The notes under the pieces were generated by a model. The model saw only the letters and a list, made by a program, of their open reading frames with translations, had not been told where the DNA came from and ran no database searches. Positions 8,036 to 16,718 of a stretch of 64,000 nucleotides of DNA are shown piece by piece. The stretch is taken from NCBI GenBank assembly GCA_044507775.1, contig JBIQIY010000001.1, forward strand, positions 248,001 through 312,000. Direction: 5' to 3'. The stretch is from Chryseosolibacter sp044507775 (lineage in GTDB: Bacteria > Bacteroidota > Bacteroidia > Cytophagales > Cyclobacteriaceae). The position numbers and the translations under genes were made by a program. Numbering within the stretch: the stretch's first letter is position 1; every line of letters starts with the position of its first letter.

Positions 8036-10288
8036 ATGTCCGAGATCATTGCAGCGCCGAAGCCGACAAAACACAAAAACGCACGCGAGGTGTTCCCTGT
8101 GCTGGAAATGACCTGTGCTGCCTGTGCGGTGAGTGTCGAGTCCATGCTCAAGTCTACTCCCGGGGTGAAAGAAGCTGCGGTCAATTTTGCCAATCAAACC
8201 GCCTGGGTGGAATACGACCCTTCCGTTGCAAAGCCAGCAGATCTTCAGAATTCCGTGCGTTCAATCGGCTATGATCTGGTAGTCGATGTCGAGGATCCCG
8301 ATGCCGTTCAACAGGAGGCGCAGCACGCGCGCTACGAGGCGGTCAAACGACGGACGATCTGGTCTTCAATCCTCGCGTTACCCGTCGTGATCATTGGGAT
8401 GTTCTTCATGGACATGCCCTATGGCCGTCATATCTCCATGTTGCTTGCTGCTCCCGTGGTGTTCTATTTTGGAAGGACATTCTTTATCAATGCCTGGAAG
8501 CAAGCCAGACATGGCAAGGCGAACATGGACACGCTCGTAGCGCTGTCAACGGGAACCGCCTTTCTGTTCAGCCTGTTCAACACGTTTTTTCCGGAGTTCT
8601 GGCATGCGAGAGGACTTGAGGCGCACGTCTATTATGAGGCAGCCGCGGTAATCATCGCGTTCATTTCCCTTGGAAAGCTTTTGGAAGAGAAAGCGAAATC
8701 AAATACTTCTTCCGCAATCAAGAAACTGATGGGTTTGCAGCCAAAGACTGTGAGGGCCATCGTTGATGGAGTGGAGCAGGAAATCGCAATTGCCTCCGTC
8801 CAGGAAGGATATCACATAATAGTTCGCCCGGGTGAAAAAATCCCGGTGGATGGAGTTGTCTTATCCGGCGCATCGTGGGTGGATGAGAGCATGATCTCCG
8901 GCGAACCCGTACCCGTTGAAAAAAAATCGGGTACTAAAGTATTTGCCGGCACGGTGAACCAAAAAGGAAGTTTCACCATTGAGGCCGAGAAAGTAGGCAG
9001 CGCGACTGTCCTCGCGCAAATAATCAAGATGGTACAGCAAGCACAGGGCAGCAAAGCTCCCGTGCAGAAGCTCGTAGATAAAGTCGCGGGTATTTTCGTT
9101 CCCATTGTGATTGGCATTGCTATCCTCACGTTCGTCGCCTGGATGGTCTTCGGTGGTGACGAAGCTTTCACGCACGGATTACTGACGGCGGTTACTGTCC
9201 TGGTAATTGCCTGTCCCTGCGCGCTGGGACTGGCAACACCCACGGCGATTATGGTTGGAGTCGGAAGGGGCGCCGAGAACAATATTCTCATTAAAGACGC
9301 AGAAAGTCTGGAACTGGCGCACAAGGTGAATGCCGTCGTTCTGGACAAGACCGGTACCATCACAGAAGGCAAACCCGTGGTGACAGATATTGCATGGGCA
9401 GATTCAATCCGGAGTGTCGAAGAATACAAGCGTATACTCTATACCCTCGAATCGAAATCGCAGCATCCGCTCGCGGAGGCGGTAGTCAATAAGCTCGGAG
9501 AGAACGGGATTACTACGATACCGTCAGAAGACTTTGAGAGTGTGACGGCCCGAGGTGTAAAGGGTACGTTCAGCGCAAAGACATACTACGTCGGCAACCG
9601 GAAGTTAATCGAAGAGAACGGCATCAGGGTGCCCGAGACAATTCAATCCAAAGCATCCGCACTGCAGGCGGAATCCCGGACGGTTGTGTATTTCGCCAGC
9701 GATGAAACCGTCATAGCCGTCATTGCAATCGCAGACAAGATAAAAAGCAGTTCGAAGGGTGCGGTACTTTCGCTGCAAAAAGAAGGGATCGATGTTTACA
9801 TGCTAACGGGAGACAATGAAGAGACCGCGAAGGCCGTCGCGGGACAACTCAGCCTCAAACATTACCGGGCGGAAGTACTGCCTTCCGACAAAGCCGAATT
9901 TGTGAAGCGCCTTCAGGCGGAAGGAAAAACAGTCGCCATGGTTGGGGACGGCATTAACGACTCTCAGGCCCTCGCTCAGGCAGATATCAGCATTGCAATG
10001 GGGAAAGGATCAGATGTTGCGATGGATGTTGCAAAGATGACGCTGATCACATCCGACCTGCAGTCAATCCCCAAAGCGCTGCGGCTGTCTGGCAAAACAA
10101 TTGCGGCGATCAAACAGAATCTTTTCTGGGCCTTCATTTATAACGTGATCGGCATTCCGATAGCTGCCGGTATTTTCTACCCGCTGAACGGATTCTTGCT
10201 TGATCCCATGATCGCCGGTGCCGCCATGGCCCTGAGTTCAGTAAGTGTCGTGGCAAACAGCTTGCGGCTACGGACCGCCAAGATCTGA
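8036..10288 (+). CDS. copA: Copper-exporting P1B-type ATPase CopA
   Basis: 750 aa. One N-terminal heavy-metal-associated domain carries MTCAAC (Cys27, Cys30). Eight transmembrane helices follow, with the CPC ion-site motif at residues 393-395 (IACPCALGLATPTA), the phosphorylation motif DKTGT at Asp437, the TGDNEETA and GDGINDSQALAQAD motifs, and YN-x4-P in helix 7 (IYNVIGIP), the pattern of Cu+-specific group 1B-1 pumps. It exports Cu+ (and probably Ag+) from cytoplasm to periplasm, where the Cus-like system downstream could take over. Divergent from the RIC operon, with an FNR-type site between them. No CsoR or CueR gene is nearby. Confidence 0.95.
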   Translation: MSEIIAAPKPTKHKNAREVFPVLEMTCAACAVSVESMLKSTPGVKEAAVNFANQTAWVEYDPSVAKPADLQNSVRSIGYDLVVDVEDPDAVQQEAQHARYEAVKRRTIWSSILALPVVIIGMFFMDMPYGRHISMLLAAPVVFYFGRTFFINAWKQARHGKANMDTLVALSTGTAFLFSLFNTFFPEFWHARGLEAHVYYEAAAVIIAFISLGKLLEEKAKSNTSSAIKKLMGLQPKTVRAIVDGVEQEIAIASVQEGYHIIVRPGEKIPVDGVVLSGASWVDESMISGEPVPVEKKSGTKVFAGTVNQKGSFTIEAEKVGSATVLAQIIKMVQQAQGSKAPVQKLVDKVAGIFVPIVIGIAILTFVAWMVFGGDEAFTHGLLTAVTVLVIACPCALGLATPTAIMVGVGRGAENNILIKDAESLELAHKVNAVVLDKTGTITEGKPVVTDIAWADSIRSVEEYKRILYTLESKSQHPLAEAVVNKLGENGITTIPSEDFESVTARGVKGTFSAKTYYVGNRKLIEENGIRVPETIQSKASALQAESRTVVYFASDETVIAVIAIADKIKSSSKGAVLSLQKEGIDVYMLTGDNEETAKAVAGQLSLKHYRAEVLPSDKAEFVKRLQAEGKTVAMVGDGINDSQALAQADISIAMGKGSDVAMDVAKMTLITSDLQSIPKALRLSGKTIAAIKQNLFWAFIYNVIGIPIAAGIFYPLNGFLLDPMIAGAAMALSSVSVVANSLRLRTAKI

Positions 10289-10294
10289 TAGCGG

Positions 10295-10319
10295 GGTGCA
10301 AAAAGGCGTTTTTTGCACC
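10295..10319 (+). terminator. Hairpin downstream of copA, probable terminator
   Basis: GGTGCAAAAA (10295-10304) and TTTTTGCACC (10310-10319) pair perfectly around a 5-nt loop, 7 bp after the copA stop. The T-rich arm is inside the stem and no T run follows, so it may be a weak or processed terminator. Confidence 0.5.
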
Positions 10320-10380
10320 GTTCAGTGAATTTTGGAAGGGATTGTGACTAAAGTGTAAATCGCGAGTGACTAAAAACCAC

Positions 10381-10388
10381 TATCTTTG
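10381..10388 (+). promoter_or_regulatory. Bacteroidota -7 promoter box upstream of the HYC_CC_PP gene
   Basis: TATCTTTG matches the Bacteroidota -7 consensus TAnnTTTG. It ends 8 bp before the ATG at 10397, which would give a very short leader. A TTG-type -33 box at the usual 19-bp distance is not evident. Confidence 0.4.
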
Positions 10389-10396
10389 AACCGCAA

Positions 10397-10804
10397 ATGA
10401 AGGCAACGCGCACGATATCTATTGTACTTCTTGCCATGCTGGTGCTGACTTCTTCCACCAGCTTCATGGTAGGAATGCACCTCTGCCGCGGCGAGGTTCA
10501 AAGCATCGCCTTGTTCTCAAAAGCGGATGCGTGCCAGGAAGAACAAAAATTGCCGCCATGCCACGCGCATCAGACGGCGCCTTGTTGTGAAGACGAGGCT
10601 GTCATTCACAACGCGGATGACTTCAATGCGATTGCCGCCAGCATTCAAATATCAACACCCACGTCCCTTGAATTTGAACAGCCGCCTGTCCCTATTGCCG
10701 AAGTAATTCCCGCTGCGTGCGAGCGTAGCCGTGGATATTTCGATTATGATCCGCCATTGCCATCACCGGACCTGACGGTTCTGCACCGCGCTTTCCTGAT
10801 CTGA
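10397..10804 (+). CDS. HYC_CC_PP-type small periplasmic protein in a metal-efflux cluster
   Basis: 135 aa. A signal peptide or N-terminal helix (1-25) is followed by GMHLCRGEVQSIALF, a Cys-rich middle (DACQEEQKLPPCHAHQTAPCCEDE) and a Pro-rich C-terminus. The pattern resembles the HYC_CC_PP family often found next to heavy-metal efflux genes in Bacteroidota. Five Cys and several His could bind Cu or Ag in the periplasm, but no function is established. It leads into cusA with a 131-bp gap that contains no obvious terminator. Confidence 0.7.
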   Translation: MKATRTISIVLLAMLVLTSSTSFMVGMHLCRGEVQSIALFSKADACQEEQKLPPCHAHQTAPCCEDEAVIHNADDFNAIAASIQISTPTSLEFEQPPVPIAEVIPAACERSRGYFDYDPPLPSPDLTVLHRAFLI

Positions 10805-10935
10805 TTCCCGCCATTTATTTCCTGACGTAGGAGCATTCTGTTCTTGCGCGATTCTCATTTTATCATTCTAAACCTTGCGGCCTCTCGAACGCGGAAGTTT
10901 CCAAACTGAAGCAAAGGAGAAAACCGCCAACTTTT

Positions 10936-12222
10936 ATGATCGGAAAACTAATTTCACTTTCTCTGCGGAACCGGTTCATCATCCTACTGGTAGCTTCCGC
11001 CCTGTTCGCGTGGGGATTATTTTCTGTAAAGACAAACAAGATAGACGCCATTCCGGACCTTTCCGAAAACCAGGTGATCGTCTTTACCGAGTGGATGGGC
11101 CGGAGTCCCCAGATCATTGAAGACCAGATAACCTATCCGTTAGTTACCAATCTTCAGGGCTTGCCCGAAGTCAAGTATGTCCGTGGTTCCTCCATGTTCG
11201 GGATGAGCTTCGTATACGTGATCTTTGACGACGACACCGACGTATACTGGGCCCGTGAGCGCGTGCTCGAGCGCCTTAACTATGCAAGCCGGCTGTTGCC
11301 CGACGGCATCACCCCTACCCTCGGGCCAGACGGAACCGGCGTCGGTCACATATTATGGTATACACTCGATGCGCCCGGAATGGACCTGGGGGAACAGCGC
11401 GCACTTCAGGACTGGTACGTAAAGTTCGCTTTGCAGAACGTTCCCGGCGTTAGTGAAATCGCATCATTTGGCGGATTTCAGAAGCAGTACCAGGTGACCG
11501 CAGATCCTACCCGCCTGAACTATTACGATTTGTCCATACAGGAAGTGATCCAAACGATCCGGGCGAACAATAATGAAGCCGGCGGAAGTAAATTCGAAAT
11601 GAGCGACATCGGCTATATCATCAAGTCGACCGGCTACCTCAAATCGATAGAAGAAATCGAAAACCTTCCGGTCAAGACGGTCAATTCCATTCCCGTGAAA
11701 CTTGCCGACATCGGGACGGTGCAGATGACGGGTGAATCACGCCTGGGTATTTTCGATCTCAACGGCGAAGGCGAAGTTGTAGGCGGCATTGTTGTCATGC
11801 GATACGGCCAAAATGCCGATGAGGTGATCACTGCCGTGAAAGAGAAGATGCAGCAGGTTGCAAAGGGCCTGCCGGAAGGAATGAAATTCAACATCATCTA
11901 CGACCGCAGCCATCTGATCGAGGAGTCGATCTCTTCAATAAAAATTACCCTGATCGAAGAGATGATAGTCGTTTCACTCGTCGTGATCCTTTTCCTCTTC
12001 CATTGGCGAAGTGCGGCCAGCATTATCATCCAGATACCGATCACGATTGCAACCAGTTTCATATTGTTGAACGCGTTTGGCATCTCTTCAAACATTATGT
12101 CGCTCACTGGCATCGCGCTGGCCATCGGCGTGATCGTTGACAACGGTATCATCATGGCCGAAAACGCTTATAAACATTTATCCACCCGTTTCGAGGAACT
12201 CAATCCACCGAAAGAACAATAA
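10936..12222 (+). CDS. cusA: CusA-type heavy-metal RND efflux pump, N-terminal part (frame interrupted)
   Basis: 428 aa carrying the first part of a CusA/CzcA RND pump: the first transmembrane helix (LRNRFIILLVASALFAWGLF), the periplasmic porter domain and helices up to the proton-relay motif AIGVIVDNGIIMAENAYKHL in helix 4. It ends at TAA 12220-12222 in the cytoplasmic loop between helices 4 and 5. The rest continues in another frame from 12227 (about 643 aa). Together they total about 1071 aa, close to full-length CusA (about 1047 aa in E. coli), with no recognisable loss. Either an indel (mutation or sequence error) or a genuinely split pump. Confidence 0.85.
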   Translation: MIGKLISLSLRNRFIILLVASALFAWGLFSVKTNKIDAIPDLSENQVIVFTEWMGRSPQIIEDQITYPLVTNLQGLPEVKYVRGSSMFGMSFVYVIFDDDTDVYWARERVLERLNYASRLLPDGITPTLGPDGTGVGHILWYTLDAPGMDLGEQRALQDWYVKFALQNVPGVSEIASFGGFQKQYQVTADPTRLNYYDLSIQEVIQTIRANNNEAGGSKFEMSDIGYIIKSTGYLKSIEEIENLPVKTVNSIPVKLADIGTVQMTGESRLGIFDLNGEGEVVGGIVVMRYGQNADEVITAVKEKMQQVAKGLPEGMKFNIIYDRSHLIEESISSIKITLIEEMIVVSLVVILFLFHWRSAASIIIQIPITIATSFILLNAFGISSNIMSLTGIALAIGVIVDNGIIMAENAYKHLSTRFEELNPPKEQ

Positions 12223-12226
12223 AGTC

Positions 12227-14155
12227 ATGGTAAAGCGCCTATTCAAACGGAAATACAACATCATCGGAGAAGCCGAAAGGCTCGCGATCATAGAGCGGTC
12301 GTCAAAGCAAGTCTCGCGTGGAGTATTTTATTCGACCGTGATCATCATCGTTTCCTTTCTTCCGGTGTTTATGTTAACCGGACAGGAGGGGAAACTCTTT
12401 CATCCCCTCGCATACACAAAAACTTTCATCCTGTTGGTGGATGCCCTGCTGGTGGTGACACTTGCTCCCGTAATCATCTCATTCTTTATGAGAGGCAAGT
12501 TTACGGGCGAAGGCAAGAATCCGCTGAACCGGTTCCTTGAGAGAGTATACGAGCCAGTCATTCGCGTATGTATGAAATGGCGAAAGACAACCATTGGTGT
12601 GAATATCCTGGCGCTGTTGGTCAGTATTCCCATGCTGATGAGCCTCGGCACGGAGTTCATGCCTCCACTCGATGAGCAATCCATACTCTTCATGCCTGTA
12701 ACGCTTCCGGATGTATCAAATGAAGAGGTGAAGCGAATCCTCCAGGTTCAGGACAAGATCATCAAATCTGTTCCGGAAGTCGATCATGTACTCGGTAAAG
12801 CCGGGAGGGCGAATACGGCTACTGACAACTCCCCCATCAGTATGATCGAAACGATTATTTCCCTGAAGCCGAAATCCGAATGGCGGGAAGGCATTACAAA
12901 GAACGATATTATTAACGAGCTCGATGCCAAACTGCAGATCCCAGGTGTCGTAAATGGCTGGACGCAGCCGATCATCAACCGGATCAACATGCTTGCAACG
13001 GGGGTCAGAACCGACGTTGGAGTAAAAGTATACGGTCAAAATCTCGACAGTATTGCCGCGATTTCGGAAAAAGTGAAGCTCGCATTGCAAGCCGTTCCCG
13101 GCGTAAAGGATCTTTATGTTGATCCCATAACGGGCGGCAAATACCTCGTTATCGATATCAAACGCGATGCGCTTGCCCGCTATCAGTTGAGTGTAGACAA
13201 TATCAATACCATCGTGGAATCCGCAATAGGTGGATCACCCGTTGGTCAAACCATCGAGGGACGCGAGCGATTTTCCATCAGTGTCAGGCTCGGCCAGGAT
13301 TATAGAAACAGCATTGAAAGACTAGAAAGAATCCCGGTGAAGACGCCTTCGCTTGGCATCGTTCCCCTATCAGCGCTGGCGGACATCCGGTTTGAAAATG
13401 GGCCACCGATGATTGTGTCTGAAAATGCAATGCTTCACGGCGCTGTCCTGTTCAACGTGCGGGAACGAGATCTGGGCAGCACGGTTGAAGAAGCGATGGC
13501 GACCTTGCATGGCAACATGGACAAGCTTCCGGAGGGATACTACCTGGAATGGAGCGGTCAATATGAAAATCTCTTGCGTGGAGAGCAAACATTGATGCTG
13601 ATCCTGCCTGTTGTGCTGCTGGTAATTTTCATTTCGCTGTATCTCGCGTTTCGATCTGTCCGCGAGGCTTTCTTCAGCCTGATCACTATTCCATTTGCCC
13701 TGATCGGCGGAGCTTACATGATATACTTCTGGGGAGCTAATCTTTCCATCGCGGTGGCCGTTGGCTTCATAGCCTTGTTTGGTATCGCAGTCGAAACCGG
13801 TGTTGTGATGGTAATTTATTTGAATGATGCCATGCAGCAACTGATAAAACTCCGCGGTAACTCCAGCGCTACGATCACGCGGGAGGAACTCAGAGAGTAT
13901 GTGATTGCCGGCGCCGCAAAACGCCTTCGACCGAAATTGATGACTGTTTGTGTTGCCTTGTTCGGATTGATCCCGGTACTGTGGTCAACCGGCGTGGGAA
14001 GTGACGTGATGCAACCTATTGTACTGCCCATGATCGGGGGCGTATTGACTTCTTCCACACACATTCTCCTCGTCACTCCGTTGATCTTTCTTATGACAAA
14101 GGAATATGAATTGCGAAAATTCGGAAAACTTGAAGTTTATGAAGTTGAACACTAA
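12227..14155 (+). CDS. cusA: CusA-type heavy-metal RND efflux pump, C-terminal part
   Basis: 643 aa from ATG 12227, four bases after the stop of the N-terminal part; the same frame is open back to 12137. It begins MVKRLFKRKYNIIGEAERL, then helix 5 (RGVFYSTVIIIVSFLPVFML), GQEGKLFHPLAYTKTF, the second periplasmic porter region (MPPLDEQSILFMPVTLPDVS, LGKAGRANTATDNSP) and the last helices (GVVMVIYLNDAM, AKRLRPKLMTVCVALFGLIP). Sequence type points to the Cu/Ag branch, and the neighbours agree. Its 3' end overlaps the TolC-like gene by 17 bp. See the N-terminal entry for the frame problem. Confidence 0.85.
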   Translation: MVKRLFKRKYNIIGEAERLAIIERSSKQVSRGVFYSTVIIIVSFLPVFMLTGQEGKLFHPLAYTKTFILLVDALLVVTLAPVIISFFMRGKFTGEGKNPLNRFLERVYEPVIRVCMKWRKTTIGVNILALLVSIPMLMSLGTEFMPPLDEQSILFMPVTLPDVSNEEVKRILQVQDKIIKSVPEVDHVLGKAGRANTATDNSPISMIETIISLKPKSEWREGITKNDIINELDAKLQIPGVVNGWTQPIINRINMLATGVRTDVGVKVYGQNLDSIAAISEKVKLALQAVPGVKDLYVDPITGGKYLVIDIKRDALARYQLSVDNINTIVESAIGGSPVGQTIEGRERFSISVRLGQDYRNSIERLERIPVKTPSLGIVPLSALADIRFENGPPMIVSENAMLHGAVLFNVRERDLGSTVEEAMATLHGNMDKLPEGYYLEWSGQYENLLRGEQTLMLILPVVLLVIFISLYLAFRSVREAFFSLITIPFALIGGAYMIYFWGANLSIAVAVGFIALFGIAVETGVVMVIYLNDAMQQLIKLRGNSSATITREELREYVIAGAAKRLRPKLMTVCVALFGLIPVLWSTGVGSDVMQPIVLPMIGGVLTSSTHILLVTPLIFLMTKEYELRKFGKLEVYEVEH

Positions 14156-15389
14156 ACCATACGTGCTGGCCGCTTTGCTTCTCTGTATCGCGACAAGCGC
14201 CTCCTCACAGGTACTGACGCTCGACAGTATACTGACCCTGATCGATCGCAACAATCCCTCGTTGAAGGAATATGATAAGCGCGTTCAGGCCCTCGATGCA
14301 TATGCGGCAGGCGCGAAAAGCTGGATGGCACCCATGGTCGGTGCCGGTACTTTCATGGTGCCTTACTCGAACGAAGAAACGATGAACGACGCGGACAAAG
14401 GCGCCTGGATGGTCACGGTTGAACAGGACATTCCAAACCCTGCCAAACTGAATGCAAACCAGAATTATCTGAATTCAAAAGCAGGAGTTGAAAAAGAAAA
14501 CCGGTCAATCCGGTTCAATGTATTGCGCGCGGAGGCGAAGTCACTGTACTATCAGTGGCTTGTAGCCGAGGAGAAAGTTTCCGTGCTGCAAGACAACGCG
14601 AAGATGATGAAGCTGATGCTTCAGCTGGCTCAGATCCGGTATCCCTATAACCAGGGTAGCCTTGGCAATGTTTACAAAGCTGACGGCAGGTTAAGCGAAG
14701 TGGAAAACATGCTTCTCACCACGCGCGGTGAAATCGAAGAGAAAAGTTATCGGCTGAAATCGCTTGCCAATCTCCCCGCGTCTGACTCAATCATGATCGA
14801 TACGGCAACCGTCGTGAGCTTCAGGCCTATGTCAGTTTCAAAGGATGCCGCTATCCTCGGGGAGCAGAGAAGCGATATCCGGCAAATAGACCAGGCAATT
14901 GAAACCGTGCGGCTCAATCAGCAACTTCAGAAGTCACAGGCAAAGCCCGACTTCAGGATCCGTTTCGATCATATGCGGCCGATTGGAGAAATGCCATCCC
15001 AATTCAGCGCGATGGTTATGGTGTCCATTCCGATCGCGCCCTGGTCTTCGCGGATGTACAACGCTGAGGTGAAGGGCGCGCATTACGAAATGGAAGCGTT
15101 GAAACAAAGTCGCGAGGCAATCCTCGCTGAGGCGCGCGGAACGCTGTCGGGAATCGCCAGCCGAATTATGACGATGCAACAACAACTCGACAACTACAGG
15201 ACGAAGATCATTCCTGCATTGAGAAAAAACTACCAGACGTTGATGCTTGCGTACGAAGAAAACCGCGAGCAATTGCCGATTGTGATCGATGGATGGGAAG
15301 CAATGAACATGTCTCAGATGGAGTACCTGGAAAAGCTTGAAGAATATTATACGATGATTGTCAGCTATGAAAAAGAAACCGAACAATAG
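14139..15389 (+). CDS. cusC: TolC/CusC-like outer-membrane efflux channel
   Basis: 416 aa from ATG 14139 (MKLNTKPYVLAALLL), chosen because it gives a signal peptide ending TSASSQ; the frame is open 33 bp further upstream within cusA. The protein has the TolC-family layout of long alpha-helical repeats, with LDSILTLIDRNNPSLKEYDKRV at the start of the first repeat. It should form the outer-membrane channel of the tripartite Cus pump. It overlaps cusA at its start, and the adaptor gene starts 7 bp after its stop, so it is translationally linked to both. Confidence 0.9.
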   Translation: MKLNTKPYVLAALLLCIATSASSQVLTLDSILTLIDRNNPSLKEYDKRVQALDAYAAGAKSWMAPMVGAGTFMVPYSNEETMNDADKGAWMVTVEQDIPNPAKLNANQNYLNSKAGVEKENRSIRFNVLRAEAKSLYYQWLVAEEKVSVLQDNAKMMKLMLQLAQIRYPYNQGSLGNVYKADGRLSEVENMLLTTRGEIEEKSYRLKSLANLPASDSIMIDTATVVSFRPMSVSKDAAILGEQRSDIRQIDQAIETVRLNQQLQKSQAKPDFRIRFDHMRPIGEMPSQFSAMVMVSIPIAPWSSRMYNAEVKGAHYEMEALKQSREAILAEARGTLSGIASRIMTMQQQLDNYRTKIIPALRKNYQTLMLAYEENREQLPIVIDGWEAMNMSQMEYLEKLEEYYTMIVSYEKETEQ

Positions 15390-15396
15390 ATTCGAA

Positions 15397-16695
15397 ATGA
15401 GGAAAACGGTGATGGACTCAACTGTCATCCGATTCGGGTTTTTCATCCTGCTGCTATCTATCGCAGGATGTACAGGCGGCGAAACCGCGCATGAACACGA
15501 CACCTATACGTGCCCGATGCACCCGACGGTAACGGCAGACCACCCTGGAAAGTGTCCGGTTTGCGGCATGGACCTGGTACGCAAATCAAAGCCCGGGCAA
15601 GAGGTGGAGATGACCCGGGAGCTATCCAATCTATCCCGGTCGACAAATGAGGTGGTAATCTCCGGAATCAAAACGATCAAGCCCGAATACAAATCAATAC
15701 CGGTCACCGTTTATGCCCCGGGAGTCGTCACTTATGACACGAGAGACATATACACCATTGCAGCACGCGTGAGCGGAAGGCTGGAACGGGTAAACCTCAG
15801 ATATGCTTATCAACCCGTGACCCGCGGACAAGCGATTGCGGAGATCTACAGTCCGGAACTTATCACTGCCCAGCGCGAACTGCTCTTCCTCGTGGAGAAC
15901 GACGGTCAAAATACTTCCCTTATCAAAAACTCGAAAACAAAACTGGAACTCCTGGGAATGTCGGCAAGGCAGATAGCAGACCTGATCGAAACCAGGCGGG
16001 CGCGCTCCACGGTCAGTATTTATAGTCCCAACTCGGGTTATGTGGTAGCCGCCGCGCAGGCACCACCGACATCGCGTCCGATCGCTGTTCAGCAATCATC
16101 AACCGCGGGTGCCATGGAAGACGGCATGTCATCATCGGCAGATGCACAAATGCCTCAAGACCCTAAGGGACAATCTGGTTCTCTTGTAAGAGAAGGCGAC
16201 TATGTGACTACTGGGCAGACACTTTTCAGAATAGTCAGCGACCGGGCATTGAGGATCGAGCTTGACCTGCCCGCAGCCTACAACGGCTTGATCACACCCG
16301 GTAGCAAGGTTCAATTGCGACTGGACGACGGAAATATTCATGCAGGAACGATTGACTTCATCGAACCATTCCTGACAGACGAAAAGGATTTCCTCAAGGT
16401 GCGCGTCTACATGGACAAGACGCAAGGATTTCGAATTGGCGGTCTGCTAAATGCGGCTCTCCAACTTGAAGGTGCAGAAAATTTATGGGTGCCGAAGGAG
16501 TCAATTGTTGACCTTGGTATTCAAAAGATCGTCTACCTGAAAACCGGCGATGTACTAAGACCCAAGAAAGTGCTGACAGGCTTGTCGGCTTCAGGAATGA
16601 CGGAGATCCGTAGCGGACTCGCGACTTCCGACGAGATCGCCGCCAATGCGCAATACCTGGTCGATAGCGAAAGTTTCGTCAAGCCACTGGAATAA
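15397..16695 (+). CDS. cusB: CusB-like RND periplasmic adaptor with heavy-metal-binding domain (copy 1)
   Basis: About 432 aa. Starts at ATG 15397 or, equally well, ATG 15412, which is preceded by GAGGAAAA. A lipobox (LLSIAGC) makes it a lipoprotein. An HMBD ribbon follows (YTCPMHP, then CPVCGMDLV), then the barrel-sandwich and beta-barrel domains of a membrane fusion protein (AARVSGRLERVNLRYAYQPV, AEIYSPELITAQREL, VTTGQTLFRI, PGSKVQLRLDDG). It bridges CusA and the outer-membrane channel and may hand over Cu+ or Ag+ through its Cys/Met/His-rich N-terminus. A 30-residue low-complexity insert rich in Ser, Gln and Met lies near residues 225-255. Confidence 0.9.
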   Translation: MRKTVMDSTVIRFGFFILLLSIAGCTGGETAHEHDTYTCPMHPTVTADHPGKCPVCGMDLVRKSKPGQEVEMTRELSNLSRSTNEVVISGIKTIKPEYKSIPVTVYAPGVVTYDTRDIYTIAARVSGRLERVNLRYAYQPVTRGQAIAEIYSPELITAQRELLFLVENDGQNTSLIKNSKTKLELLGMSARQIADLIETRRARSTVSIYSPNSGYVVAAAQAPPTSRPIAVQQSSTAGAMEDGMSSSADAQMPQDPKGQSGSLVREGDYVTTGQTLFRIVSDRALRIELDLPAAYNGLITPGSKVQLRLDDGNIHAGTIDFIEPFLTDEKDFLKVRVYMDKTQGFRIGGLLNAALQLEGAENLWVPKESIVDLGIQKIVYLKTGDVLRPKKVLTGLSASGMTEIRSGLATSDEIAANAQYLVDSESFVKPLE

Positions 16696-16718
16696 CTTAA
16701 TAAATCAAACACCGAATC

